This document shows, one piece after another, positions 1 to 8,877 of a stretch of 64,000 bases of DNA (positions are counted from its first letter, which is position 1; the number at the start of each line of letters is the position of its first letter). The DNA comes from an uncultured Mediterranea sp. (lineage in GTDB: Bacteria > Bacteroidota > Bacteroidia > Bacteroidales > Bacteroidaceae): NCBI GenBank assembly GCA_945879145.1, contig CAMCUZ010000008.1, forward strand, positions 1 to 64,000, in the 5' to 3' direction. The position numbers were made by a program, and so were the translations under genes. Below the pieces are notes generated by a model, which made no database searches, was not told the origin of the DNA, and was given only the letters and a program-made list of their open reading frames with translations.

Positions 1-626
1 AGCTTCCGTTCGTAGCCTTTTAGTGCCCCCATGTAGATCAAGTGGTTGCCTACACGAGGTACCAGCTCCACATCGCCTCCCTTCAGGACGTGGATCTGCT
101 CTACTTGGGCATTCCAGAAGTCGTCTTTCATCAAGAAACCGGCAAACTGGTAGAGTTCGCCGCAGGCCATCTTCTGGCTTACGTAGCCGGTGGCTATGGG
201 CAGACGGGCTACGCAATGGGCGCTCGATGCCATTTTCCTTCCTTTGGTATCTACAAAGTAGTTGCTCCCCTGAGCATCCATAACGCGCAACAGGGGAATG
301 CGTTGTGATACCTCAATGTACAGCAGACCGCTCGGGGTGGTGTAACACTCCACGCCATCAATGAGTGGATGGGTGGCCAGTTGCTCTTCGATGAGCTGGG
401 TATTCACCTCGCTCATTCGCTTACCTGCTGGGTCGAGGCCATGCTTCTTCAGCAGTTGCGTCACCTCCTTCTGATGGATGAATCCAGCATAGACGGAGTC
501 TTTGATGTCCAGTTTCAGCCCGGTGCAGACCATTGCCTTGGGCTTTTCGTTGAGCACGCTGACTGCCAAGGCCAGATAGACCAGGATAAGCAGCATCAAT
601 AGGGTGAGGAAAATGCGTTTTACCAT
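1..626 (-). CDS. ftsQ: Cell division protein FtsQ, partial (3' end beyond the window)
   Basis: The minus strand is open from an ATG at 626 to the left edge, giving about 208 residues. The protein starts MVKRIFLTLLMLLILVYL, a short cytoplasmic tip followed by one membrane segment (about residues 4-23). A periplasmic part with a POTRA/FtsQ-like pattern follows, with a predicted shape typical of Bacteroidetes FtsQ (a stretch reading IEEQLATHPLIDGVECY, then VSQRIPLLRVMD). FtsQ links early and late division proteins at the septum. It begins 22 bases after the murC stop, so it is the next gene of the dcw operon, and ftsA and ftsZ would be expected outside the window. The family is called from its position and from the membrane-plus-POTRA layout; sequence identity in this family is always low. 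Confidence 0.85.
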   Translation of the reverse strand, partial: MVKRIFLTLLMLLILVYLALAVSVLNEKPKAMVCTGLKLDIKDSVYAGFIHQKEVTQLLKKHGLDPAGKRMSEVNTQLIEEQLATHPLIDGVECYTTPSGLLYIEVSQRIPLLRVMDAQGSNYFVDTKGRKMASSAHCVARLPIATGYVSQKMACGELYQFAGFLMKDDFWNAQVEQIHVLKGGDVELVPRVGNHLIYMGALKGYERK

Positions 627-648
627 ACTCAATAGAGGGAATTAATCG

Positions 649-2028
649 TTATCGGTTGACTAATAGCTCCTTAATCTGGGGTATGTAGTCGATCAAGTCG
701 CCAGCTCCGAGTACCACCACTACATCAAGTCCAGGCTTCGACTGGAGCAGGCTGAGGATGTCGTTCTTAGAGGTCAGCGTGCGTTCTACACCGGGTTGGA
801 GTTCGTCGTAAATCAGCTGGCTGGTCACGCCAGGGATAGGCTGCTCGCGAGCCGGGTAGATTTCGGTTAGAATCACCTCGTCGGCCAAGGAGAGACTTGC
901 TGCAAATTCATGGTAGAAATCATGTGTCCGGCTGTAGAGGTGAGGTTGGAACAATACCGTAATCTTCCGGCCTTGATAGAGCTCTCGGATGGAGCGTATG
1001 CTTTGGGCTATTTCGGCTGGGTGATGGGCATAGTCGCTCAAAAGTACGGCCTTATCACTCTTCAATTTGAAGTCGAAGCGCCGCTCCACTCCTTGGAACG
1101 AGCGCATGCCCTCTCTGATTTCCTCGTCGGTAGCTCCACAGAGGTGGGCTAGGGCCATGGCAGCAATACCGTTGTCGATATTGATGCTCATGGGTACACC
1201 CAATTGCACCTGGTTGATGCGGGTATCGGGGGCAACGAAGTCAAAGTAAATCTCTCCTTGCCCGATCTGGATATTCTCAGCATGGAAGTCGCCCGATTGG
1301 CGCGAGTAGGAGTAGATGGTTACTCCCTCCTGTACACGTGGTTGCATGGCCAGGTCTTCGTGCAGTATGAGTACGCCACCGGGTTGGATGAGTGAGCTGT
1401 AGTGTGCAAAGCTCTCCAGGTAGGCCTTGGGCGTGCCGTAGATGTCCAGGTGATCAGGGTCAGTGGCGGTAATCACACTCATCCAAGGGGTGAGCCAATG
1501 GAATGAGCGGTCAAACTCGTCGGCTTCGATAACGGTATAAGGGCTTACGTCAGAGAGTAGCAGGTTGGTGTGGTAGTTCTGTGATACGCCACCCAGAAAG
1601 GCGTTGCACCCCACGTGCGACTGATGCATCAAATGGGCTGCCATGGTGCTTGTAGTGGTTTTACCGTGCGTTCCAGCTACGCAGAGCCCTTTGCTGCTCT
1701 GGGTGATCAGGCCTAGCACTTGGGCTCGCTTCTGGATTTCGAATCCTTGCGTCCTGAAGTAGCTCAGCTCGGTATGCTCGTTGGGGATGGCCGGGGTATA
1801 GATGACGAGGGTCGTATCTTGATGTTTGAACGCCTCGGGTATGCGCTCCACGTTATCTTCGTAGTGAATAAGTGCTCCCTCTTGCTCTAGACAATGGGTT
1901 AGGTCTGAGGGGGTACGGTCGTAACCGGCCACCCGTTTTCCTTTGGCCATGAAGTAGCGTGCCAGGGCGCTCATGCCGATGCCGCCCACACCTACAAAAT
2001 ATACGGTTTTAATCTCTTCAAGTTTCAT
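649..2028 (-). CDS. murC: UDP-N-acetylmuramate--L-alanine ligase MurC
   Basis: Cytoplasmic Mur ligase of 459 residues that adds L-alanine to UDP-MurNAc, using ATP. The N-terminal Rossmann-like UDP-binding motif VGVGGIGMSALAR lies at residues 12-24. The ATP-binding motif GTHGKTTT is at 119-126, and the central and C-terminal Mur domains follow, with EADEFDRSF and DYAHHPAEI. The length is normal for MurC. Its ATGA start overlaps the end of murG by four bases, indicating translational coupling. Neighbours are the expected dcw genes in order. Confidence 0.97.
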   Translation of the reverse strand: MKLEEIKTVYFVGVGGIGMSALARYFMAKGKRVAGYDRTPSDLTHCLEQEGALIHYEDNVERIPEAFKHQDTTLVIYTPAIPNEHTELSYFRTQGFEIQKRAQVLGLITQSSKGLCVAGTHGKTTTSTMAAHLMHQSHVGCNAFLGGVSQNYHTNLLLSDVSPYTVIEADEFDRSFHWLTPWMSVITATDPDHLDIYGTPKAYLESFAHYSSLIQPGGVLILHEDLAMQPRVQEGVTIYSYSRQSGDFHAENIQIGQGEIYFDFVAPDTRINQVQLGVPMSINIDNGIAAMALAHLCGATDEEIREGMRSFQGVERRFDFKLKSDKAVLLSDYAHHPAEIAQSIRSIRELYQGRKITVLFQPHLYSRTHDFYHEFAASLSLADEVILTEIYPAREQPIPGVTSQLIYDELQPGVERTLTSKNDILSLLQSKPGLDVVVVLGAGDLIDYIPQIKELLVNR

Positions 2029-3212
2029 TTTTCATTCTTTTTAATCAAATCCATTACATAGCGTGCGATGGTATTAGCTGAGTCTGGCAGAGCCAGCTTG
2101 GCGATTTGAGTACTGAGTTTCTGCAGTTCTTCTTCGTTGACGATGGCTTCGAGTGCTGTGGAAACCAACTTCTGCGGTGCCTCCGCATCCTTCACGTAGA
2201 GAGCAGCGCCTTTGTTGACCAGCGCTAAGGCATTCTTGGTCTGGTGGTCTTCGGCTACGTTGGGCGAAGGCACTAGGATGACAGGCTTGTGAAGCAGGCA
2301 GAACTCAGAGATAGAGCCTGCTCCGGCGCGCGAGATGACCAGGTCAGCAGCGGCGTAGGCTTTCGACATATCTTTGATGAAGTCGGTCACGTACAGGTTG
2401 GGCAGGGCACCTACACGGGTACCCATCACCATCTCTCCCGTAGTTTCAGCGATGGACTGCTTCACCTGTTCGATGTAGATTTTGCCGGTCTGCCAGATCC
2501 ACTGCACCTCCGTATGCTCCTGCATGATGGCGATGGCTGCCTGTAGGGTCTGGTTGATGGTACGGGCGCCCAAGCTGCCTCCCAGTACCAGGATGGTGCG
2601 TTTCTTTGGGTCGAGGTGAAAGTAATCTACTGCTTCTTCACGGCTCACGCTATCCGTCAGCAGATTCTGGCGAACAGGGTTGCCAGTGAGCACAATCTTC
2701 TCCTTGGGGAAGAAACGTTCCATGCCCTCGTAAGCCACACAGATGGTGCAGGCCTTTTTAGCCAACAATTTATTGGTTACGCCGGCATAGGAGTTCTGCT
2801 CCTGTATCAAGGTTGGGATTCCCATCATACCCGCAACCTTAAGCACGGGGCCGCTAGCATATCCCCCTACACCAACTGCAACCTGAGGGTTGAAATCGCG
2901 GATGATTTTACGTGCCTTCCATTGGCTGCGGAGCAGCTTGATGAGCACACTCACATTCTTCCAGAGGTGCTTGCGGTCGAACCCTGCTACAGGAAGTCCC
3001 ACAATCGGATAACCCGCATCGGGCACCCGTTGCATTTCCATGCGTCCCTCAGCTCCCACAAAGAGGATATCTGCTTCTGGACAGAGTACTTTAATGGCGT
3101 TGGCGATAGAGACAGCAGGGAAAATGTGTCCTCCCGTACCACCACCACTAATGATAATGCGTGGAGCTGCTGGTTGCAGATTCGCTTGATTGGAGAGTGT
3201 ATTGTTCGTCAT
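2025..3212 (-). CDS. murG: UDP-GlcNAc:lipid I N-acetylglucosaminyltransferase MurG
   Basis: GT28 glycosyltransferase of 395 residues that converts lipid I to lipid II at the inner face of the cytoplasmic membrane. It shows the N-terminal glycine loop GGGTGGH at residues 23-29. The C-terminal donor-binding part has SRAGAGSISE followed by the PVILVPSP stretch, as in the family. About 18 extra N-terminal residues precede the first strand. It lies 69 bases downstream of ftsW and overlaps murC by four bases. Confidence 0.97.
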   Translation of the reverse strand: MTNNTLSNQANLQPAAPRIIISGGGTGGHIFPAVSIANAIKVLCPEADILFVGAEGRMEMQRVPDAGYPIVGLPVAGFDRKHLWKNVSVLIKLLRSQWKARKIIRDFNPQVAVGVGGYASGPVLKVAGMMGIPTLIQEQNSYAGVTNKLLAKKACTICVAYEGMERFFPKEKIVLTGNPVRQNLLTDSVSREEAVDYFHLDPKKRTILVLGGSLGARTINQTLQAAIAIMQEHTEVQWIWQTGKIYIEQVKQSIAETTGEMVMGTRVGALPNLYVTDFIKDMSKAYAAADLVISRAGAGSISEFCLLHKPVILVPSPNVAEDHQTKNALALVNKGAALYVKDAEAPQKLVSTALEAIVNEEELQKLSTQIAKLALPDSANTIARYVMDLIKKNEK

Positions 3213-3281
3213 ATACCTTATTAATATTATATACCTATTTATATTATAGTGAACAGTTCGTGCTGGTCAATCTATCACCTG

Positions 3282-4643
3282 CTAATTAAATTCGTCATCA
3301 CTATTCAGGGCAGCCGAAGTGGGCTCTTGAGCGGTCTGTGCCTCCGACGACGAGGTTGCCTCAGCTGCTCCAGCCGCAGTCTCTTCTGGTTGGCCTGCAT
3401 CTACCGTCATAGGAATCATCGCATCCCGAAGTCGCTGTTCAGCCAATCGTTTTTCTTCCTCTTCAATGGCGGCAGTATAACGGCTCACGCTAAGGATCAT
3501 GCCGATATAGACGCAGTTGATTAGGGTGGATGTTCCTCCACGGCTAATGAGTGGGAGCGGTTGACCGGTAATCGGTGCAAGTCCTACAGCCACCATCATG
3601 TTGAACAACGCCTGGGTAACCAACAAGAGTCCGATACCTATCACGAGGAAGGCAGGGAATGTGCGGTTGCACTTTTTGGCGATACGTCCTATACGAATCA
3701 GAAGGCAAATATACAAAAAAACCACCACAATACCCCCTACCAGTCCCAATTCTTCAATAATAATGGCAAAAATGAAGTCAGAATAGGCCTGGCTCAAGAA
3801 GTCACGTTCCACCGAGTTGCCTGGCCCCTTACCGATCACGTTGCTGGTAGCTACGGCTATACGGGCGTGTCCCTCCTGAGCATTGGCATTAATGTCGAAG
3901 TCGTTGGGGGCCACCTTTTCTGTTTTGGTGAAGTTCTCTATACGCCCACGCCAGGAGTCTAGACGATGCAGGAAGTTGCTGTCGATATCTTTTGTGACCG
4001 TGAGGAAGATGATTCCAGCCACAAGGATACCTCCCAGCGTACCCATTAGCAGCAGCAACTTTCGCGTGGCAACCCGTCCGATGTACATCATCAGGAAAAC
4101 CACTCCGAAGAGCAGGGCCGATGTGGAGAAGTTTTCTGGAAAGATGAGGCCACATACCAGACAAGCGACAATCATGATGTGCTTAAAAGCCTTTGGATTA
4201 GCTTCTTGCTCACTCTGTCGCTTGGAGAGAATGAAGGCTGTTGCAATGACCACGCCCATCTTGCCCAGTTCTGAGGGTTGGAAGGTGACACCACACAGCT
4301 TAATCCATCGACCGGCATCGTTAATCTTCTCAATTACGAGCAGTCCGGCGATGTTCAGCTTGTCGAAGAAGAGCAGCATCGCCAGGAAAATGAGCGAGAT
4401 GGGAAGCAGGATGACGGGAAGCACCTGAAACCAGCGGTAGGGTATATTGTGACAGAGTACTACCACGAGGGCACCCGTTAACAGGAAGATGCTGTGTTGT
4501 GTAATGGGACCCCAATGGTTACCACTCTCAAAGGTGAGGGTACTCGATGCGCTGAACACCTCAACGACGGAGATGAGGCAGAGCATCAAGAAGATAATCC
4601 ATACCACCTTATCGCCTTTGAATATACTTTTTAGCAGGTCCAT
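3282..4643 (-). CDS. ftsW: Peptidoglycan glycosyltransferase FtsW (SEDS family) with charged C-terminal tail
   Basis: Polytopic SEDS protein of 453 residues, the septal lipid II polymerase that works with the class B PBP encoded upstream. It shows the SEDS signatures SDFIFAIIIEELG (with the conserved acidic residue) and PLPLISRGGTST near the last membrane segments. A hydrophilic tail of roughly 45 residues after the last membrane segment is rich in Glu, Ala, Ser and Thr, and is absent from shorter FtsW proteins. Position between murD and murG is the usual dcw position, which favours FtsW over RodA. Confidence 0.95.
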   Translation of the reverse strand: MDLLKSIFKGDKVVWIIFLMLCLISVVEVFSASSTLTFESGNHWGPITQHSIFLLTGALVVVLCHNIPYRWFQVLPVILLPISLIFLAMLLFFDKLNIAGLLVIEKINDAGRWIKLCGVTFQPSELGKMGVVIATAFILSKRQSEQEANPKAFKHIMIVACLVCGLIFPENFSTSALLFGVVFLMMYIGRVATRKLLLLMGTLGGILVAGIIFLTVTKDIDSNFLHRLDSWRGRIENFTKTEKVAPNDFDINANAQEGHARIAVATSNVIGKGPGNSVERDFLSQAYSDFIFAIIIEELGLVGGIVVVFLYICLLIRIGRIAKKCNRTFPAFLVIGIGLLLVTQALFNMMVAVGLAPITGQPLPLISRGGTSTLINCVYIGMILSVSRYTAAIEEEEKRLAEQRLRDAMIPMTVDAGQPEETAAGAAEATSSSEAQTAQEPTSAALNSDDEFN

Positions 4644-4690
4644 TATCGTAGGTTTAATTTGTTGTTTCTGGTTCTTAGATGAATAGTATG

Positions 4691-6025
4691 TTAGAGGGAT
4701 CTCACGTACTGCTTGAATTGGTCGCCGCGGTCTTCGTAGCTCTTAAAAAGATCGAACGATGCGCAGCAGGGACTGAGCAATACGGTCTCACCCGGTTTAG
4801 CTAACTTGTAGGCTGCCTCTACAGCATCCTTCATGCCCGTCTGCACCTCAGCAACGGGTAGGCCCATTGGGTCGAAGAAGGCATGCAACTTTTCATTGTG
4901 CAGGCCCAGATAGACCAGAGCTGAACATTTCTCGCGGACCAGCTCTTCGATTTCTGTATAATCGTTTCCTTTGTCCTTGCCGCCCAGGATGAGTACCGTC
5001 TTGGTGGTCATGCTCTGCAGAGCATACCAGCAGGAGTTGACGTTAGTAGCTTTCGAGTCGTTGATAAAGTGTACGCCACCTACGTCGCATACCTTCTCAA
5101 GTCGATGTTCTACCCCTTTGAAGTCACTCAGCGCCTGGCGGATATCCTCTTTCTTTACGCCTGCCAGATTGGCCGAGATGCCTGCAGCCATTGAATTGTA
5201 GAGGTTGTGCGTGCCTCTTAAGGCCAGCTCCTCCTGCTCCATATTGAAGGCTATCGGTTGATCAATTTTCATTTGACCATCTTCTACGTAGGCTATCACT
5301 CCTTGCTCCTTGACGGCTGCGAAGGGATAGAGGTGGGCCTTGAGGCCATGCTTCTCCAGTTCGCGGCGGATGATGGGGTCGTCGTTCCAGAAGATAAAGG
5401 CATCTTCTTCGGTTTGGTTCTGCGTGATGCGGAACTTGGCATCTACGTAGTTCTGCATCTCATAGCCGTAGCGGTCTAGATGATCGGGCGTGATGTTCAT
5501 CAGTACAGCGATGTTGGCACGGAAGTCGTACATGTTGTCGAGTTGGAACGAACTGAGCTCAATCACGTAGTAGTCGTGCTGTTCAGTGGCCACTTGCAGG
5601 GCAAGGCTACTGCCTATGTTGCCAGCAAGGCCCACGTTGAGACCAGCACTCTTCAAGATGTGATAGATGAGCGAGGTAGTGGTAGTCTTGCCATTTGACC
5701 CCGTGATACAGATCATTTTGGCGTCAGTATAACGTCCGGCAAACTCAATTTCGCTAATGACCGGAATCTGCTTTTCGCGGAGTTTGAGGATTAAGGGGGC
5801 GTCGCAGGGAATGCCTGGACTCTTCACCACTTCATCAGCTTGCAGGATGCACTCCTCAGAATGATGACCTTCTTCCCACTCGATACCGTAGCGGTTGAGT
5901 AGCTCTTTATAGTGCGGCTTGATAGCCGAGGTGTCGCTCACGAAGGTTTCGAAGCCCTTCACTTTGGCCAGTACGGCGGCACCAGCTCCACTCTCGCCTG
6001 CACCCAGTATAATGATTCGTTTCAT
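4691..6025 (-). CDS. murD: UDP-N-acetylmuramoylalanine--D-glutamate ligase MurD
   Basis: Cytoplasmic Mur ligase of 444 residues that adds D-glutamate to UDP-MurNAc-L-Ala. The N-terminal nucleotide motif LGAGESGAGAA begins at residue 7 and the P-loop TGSNGKTTT lies at 108-116. The central part has NITPDHLDRYG, and the C-terminal part has NDSKATNVNS and LSPCCASFD, both typical of MurD. It follows mraY after 16 bases in the dcw operon. Confidence 0.97.
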   Translation of the reverse strand: MKRIIILGAGESGAGAAVLAKVKGFETFVSDTSAIKPHYKELLNRYGIEWEEGHHSEECILQADEVVKSPGIPCDAPLILKLREKQIPVISEIEFAGRYTDAKMICITGSNGKTTTTSLIYHILKSAGLNVGLAGNIGSSLALQVATEQHDYYVIELSSFQLDNMYDFRANIAVLMNITPDHLDRYGYEMQNYVDAKFRITQNQTEEDAFIFWNDDPIIRRELEKHGLKAHLYPFAAVKEQGVIAYVEDGQMKIDQPIAFNMEQEELALRGTHNLYNSMAAGISANLAGVKKEDIRQALSDFKGVEHRLEKVCDVGGVHFINDSKATNVNSCWYALQSMTTKTVLILGGKDKGNDYTEIEELVREKCSALVYLGLHNEKLHAFFDPMGLPVAEVQTGMKDAVEAAYKLAKPGETVLLSPCCASFDLFKSYEDRGDQFKQYVRSL

Positions 6026-6041
6026 ATTGTTTGTTTATGCG

Positions 6042-7310
6042 TTATCTAATCTTTAATGTAATGATCGTTATGGCCGCCAGTATGATGGTGATAATCCAGA
6101 AGCGGACAGTGATTTTTGATTCATGAAAGAGCTGCTCAGGTTTGGTGAATACGACTGAGCATCCCTCTTCCACTATGCTCATTGAGGTGCGGAAGTGATC
6201 GTGAATGGGGGCTCGCTTAAAGAGCCGTTGCTTCACTCCCTTCCGTTTTCCGGCTTTGTAGTAGAAGCGTTGCAGGATAACCGAGAGGTTCTCCACGAGG
6301 AAGATGCCGCACAGTATAGGAATGAGCAGTTCCTTATGGATAATGATAGCGATGACGGCGATGATGCCGCCGATGGTCAAGCTGCCGGTATCACCCATGA
6401 AGACCTGGGCAGGATAGGCATTATACCACAGGAAGCCGATGAGTGATCCGATAAAGGCACAGATGAATATCACCAATTCCTCGCTACCGGGAATATACAT
6501 GATGTTGAGGTAGCCTGCGTATTCGATGTGACTGGACACGTAGGCCAGGATGCCGAGTGTAGCGCCTATGATAGCCGAGTTGCCGGCCGCCATCCCATCC
6601 ATGCCGTCGTTCAGGTTGGCTCCGTTAGAGACGGCTGTTACCACAAAGATGGTGACCAATACGAAAAGCACCCATCCGGCGGCCCTGGCGTAACGACCCA
6701 TGAAAGCGGTCAGATCAGCATAATCCAGGTTATTACTCTTCATGAAAGGAATGGTGGTTTGTGTGGCTTTGATCTCCTTAGCGGCATGTACCACGGTAAT
6801 CTGTCCGTTGGGCTGTTTCACCTCGATGTTTTCTCGAATCACGACCTGAGGACTCAGATAAAGCGTTAGTCCCACGATGAGACCGAGACCTACCTGTCCG
6901 ATAATCTTAAACTTGCCATGTAGCCCTTCTTTGTCGTGGCGAAAGGTCTTGATGTAGTCGTCAGCAAAACCTAAGGAGCCGAGCCAGACGGTGGTAATGA
7001 GCATGAGCAGCATATAGACGTTGTCCAGCTTGCCGAGCAGCAGGCAGGGGATAAGGGTGGCGAAGATGATGATGACACCTCCCATGGTAGGAACGCCTAC
7101 CTTGTTGACACCAAAGGGGTCGATGCGGGCATCACGTTGCACTTCGGTAAGCTGTTTGCTCTTGAGCAGACGTATGAAGTAGCCGCCCCAGGCCGTTGAG
7201 ATAATCAACGCAATGAGGATAGCCATCAGCGCCCGAAAGGAGATGTAGCTGAATACACCTGCACCGGGGATGTCGTATTTATCGAGCCATTGAAATAAAT
7301 AGTAGAGCAT
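6042..7310 (-). CDS. mraY: Phospho-N-acetylmuramoyl-pentapeptide-transferase MraY
   Basis: Integral membrane enzyme of 422 residues that forms lipid I from UDP-MurNAc-pentapeptide and undecaprenyl phosphate. Family motifs visible in order are VPTMGGVIIIF, LGFADDYIKT (aspartate pair), NLNDGMDGMAAG, MGDTGSLTIGG and APIHDHFRTS. It is longer than the roughly 360-residue proteobacterial enzyme because of an extra segment of about 60 residues between the ADDY and NDGMDG motifs, a layout I know from Bacteroidetes homologues. It lies between murE and murD with short gaps. Confidence 0.97.
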   Translation of the reverse strand: MLYYLFQWLDKYDIPGAGVFSYISFRALMAILIALIISTAWGGYFIRLLKSKQLTEVQRDARIDPFGVNKVGVPTMGGVIIIFATLIPCLLLGKLDNVYMLLMLITTVWLGSLGFADDYIKTFRHDKEGLHGKFKIIGQVGLGLIVGLTLYLSPQVVIRENIEVKQPNGQITVVHAAKEIKATQTTIPFMKSNNLDYADLTAFMGRYARAAGWVLFVLVTIFVVTAVSNGANLNDGMDGMAAGNSAIIGATLGILAYVSSHIEYAGYLNIMYIPGSEELVIFICAFIGSLIGFLWYNAYPAQVFMGDTGSLTIGGIIAVIAIIIHKELLIPILCGIFLVENLSVILQRFYYKAGKRKGVKQRLFKRAPIHDHFRTSMSIVEEGCSVVFTKPEQLFHESKITVRFWIITIILAAITIITLKIR

Positions 7311-7342
7311 CTTGATCTATCTGTTTAAGGTTGTTGCCTTGA

Positions 7343-8812
7343 TTATTCGTTGTCGAAAATCTCGCGGAGCACCTCTTTGTCATCGAAGTGGTGTTTCACG
7401 CCTTTGATTTCTTGGTAATCTTCATGTCCCTTGCCAGCTACGAGAATCACGTCACCCTTCTTGGCCATCATGCACGCAGTACGGATGGCTTCCCGACGGT
7501 CGGTGATGGCGATGGTCTTACGCAGGTCGTCGCCCTCCAGGCCGGCTTGCATGTCGCGGATAATCTCTTCGGGCTCCTCAAAACGGGGGTTGTCGCTGGT
7601 CAGGATGACGCGGTCGCTCAGTCGGGCTGCCTCTTTGGCCATGATGGGGCGTTTCCCCTTGTCGCGATTTCCTCCTGCTCCGGCCACGGTAATCACCTCG
7701 CCCTTTCCTTCCAGCACCCCATGGATGGCGTTGAGTACGTTGACGAGGGCATCGGGTGTGTGGGCATAATCTACAATGGCTGTATAGCCTCGCTTGGAGC
7801 GGAGGGCCTCAAAACGGCCGCTCACAGGATAGAGTGTGCTGAGGATGACAAGGGCCTCTTCCTCGTCTTTGCCCAGTAGCACGGTAGCTCCGAGTACAGC
7901 CAGCAGGTTGCTGGCATTGAAGCGACCGATAAAGTGTACGGCCGTCTCGTGCCCATCGATATCGAGTAGCATACCTTCGAAGTGACTTTCGATGATTTTG
8001 GCTTTGAAGTCAGCCGCTGTACGGAGCGAATAGGTATGGATGTGGCTACGGGTATTCTGTGTCATCACGCTGCCGTTTTTGTCATCCAAATTGGTCAGAC
8101 TAAAGGCCTCAGCAGGCATGTCATCGAAGAATTTCTTCTTGGCACGCAGGTAGTTGTCAAAGGTCTTGTGGTAGTCCAAGTGGTCGCGGGTCAAGTTGGT
8201 AAAGATACCTCCGGCAAAGCGCAGTCCGCTGATACGGTGTTGCACCACGCTGTGTGAGCTCACCTCCATGAAGGCATATTCGCAGCCTGCATCGGCCATG
8301 CGGCCCAGGAGGCGATTGAGTGTGATGGGGTCGGGGGTGGTATGCTCAGTCGGCACAGGCTCATCATCGATGTAGTTGCAAACGGTTGAGATGAGTCCTG
8401 CTTTATGGCCAAAGGCACGGAACATGCGGTAGAGCAGGGTGGCGATGGTGGTTTTGCCATTGGTGCCGGTCACGCCCACCAGCTGCATGCGTTGGGTAGG
8501 ATTCCCGAAGAATGAGGTGGCCAGATGGCCTGTAGCCTCCTCGCTGTCTTTTACGATGACGAGTGTCACCTTCTCTTCAACCCCTGCAGGTAGTTGCGTG
8601 GGCAGTTTCTGACAGACCACGACGCTAGCTCCCTTCTCGATGGCCTGGGGGATATAAGCATGTCCGTCGGCTTGTGTTCCTTTGACAGCAATAAACAGAG
8701 AGCCGGCTTTTACGGCCCGCGAGTCGATGGTTATATCCTGTACCTCCACCTCGTGTGGCCCAATCACGTAGATTGGTTCTATCGCTTTCAGCAGTTCATT
8801 CAATTGTTTCAT
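7343..8812 (-). CDS. murE: UDP-MurNAc-tripeptide synthetase MurE, meso-diaminopimelate type
   Basis: Mur ligase of 489 residues. The ATP-binding motif TGTNGKTT is at residues 115-122. The substrate-specificity motif DNPR at 407-410, followed by FEEP, marks the enzymes that add meso-diaminopimelate rather than lysine, so the peptidoglycan should be of the DAP type. Other family marks are [10 protein letters not shown] and AGKGHEDYQ near the end. It lies between ftsI and mraY in the dcw cluster. Confidence 0.97.
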   Translation of the reverse strand: MKQLNELLKAIEPIYVIGPHEVEVQDITIDSRAVKAGSLFIAVKGTQADGHAYIPQAIEKGASVVVCQKLPTQLPAGVEEKVTLVIVKDSEEATGHLATSFFGNPTQRMQLVGVTGTNGKTTIATLLYRMFRAFGHKAGLISTVCNYIDDEPVPTEHTTPDPITLNRLLGRMADAGCEYAFMEVSSHSVVQHRISGLRFAGGIFTNLTRDHLDYHKTFDNYLRAKKKFFDDMPAEAFSLTNLDDKNGSVMTQNTRSHIHTYSLRTAADFKAKIIESHFEGMLLDIDGHETAVHFIGRFNASNLLAVLGATVLLGKDEEEALVILSTLYPVSGRFEALRSKRGYTAIVDYAHTPDALVNVLNAIHGVLEGKGEVITVAGAGGNRDKGKRPIMAKEAARLSDRVILTSDNPRFEEPEEIIRDMQAGLEGDDLRKTIAITDRREAIRTACMMAKKGDVILVAGKGHEDYQEIKGVKHHFDDKEVLREIFDNE

Positions 8813-8877
8813 AATTATCTAGCTGTAATATTCTTGTTTCTATTGTTATTCGTTTATCATCATTTTCTTGTGCCTCG

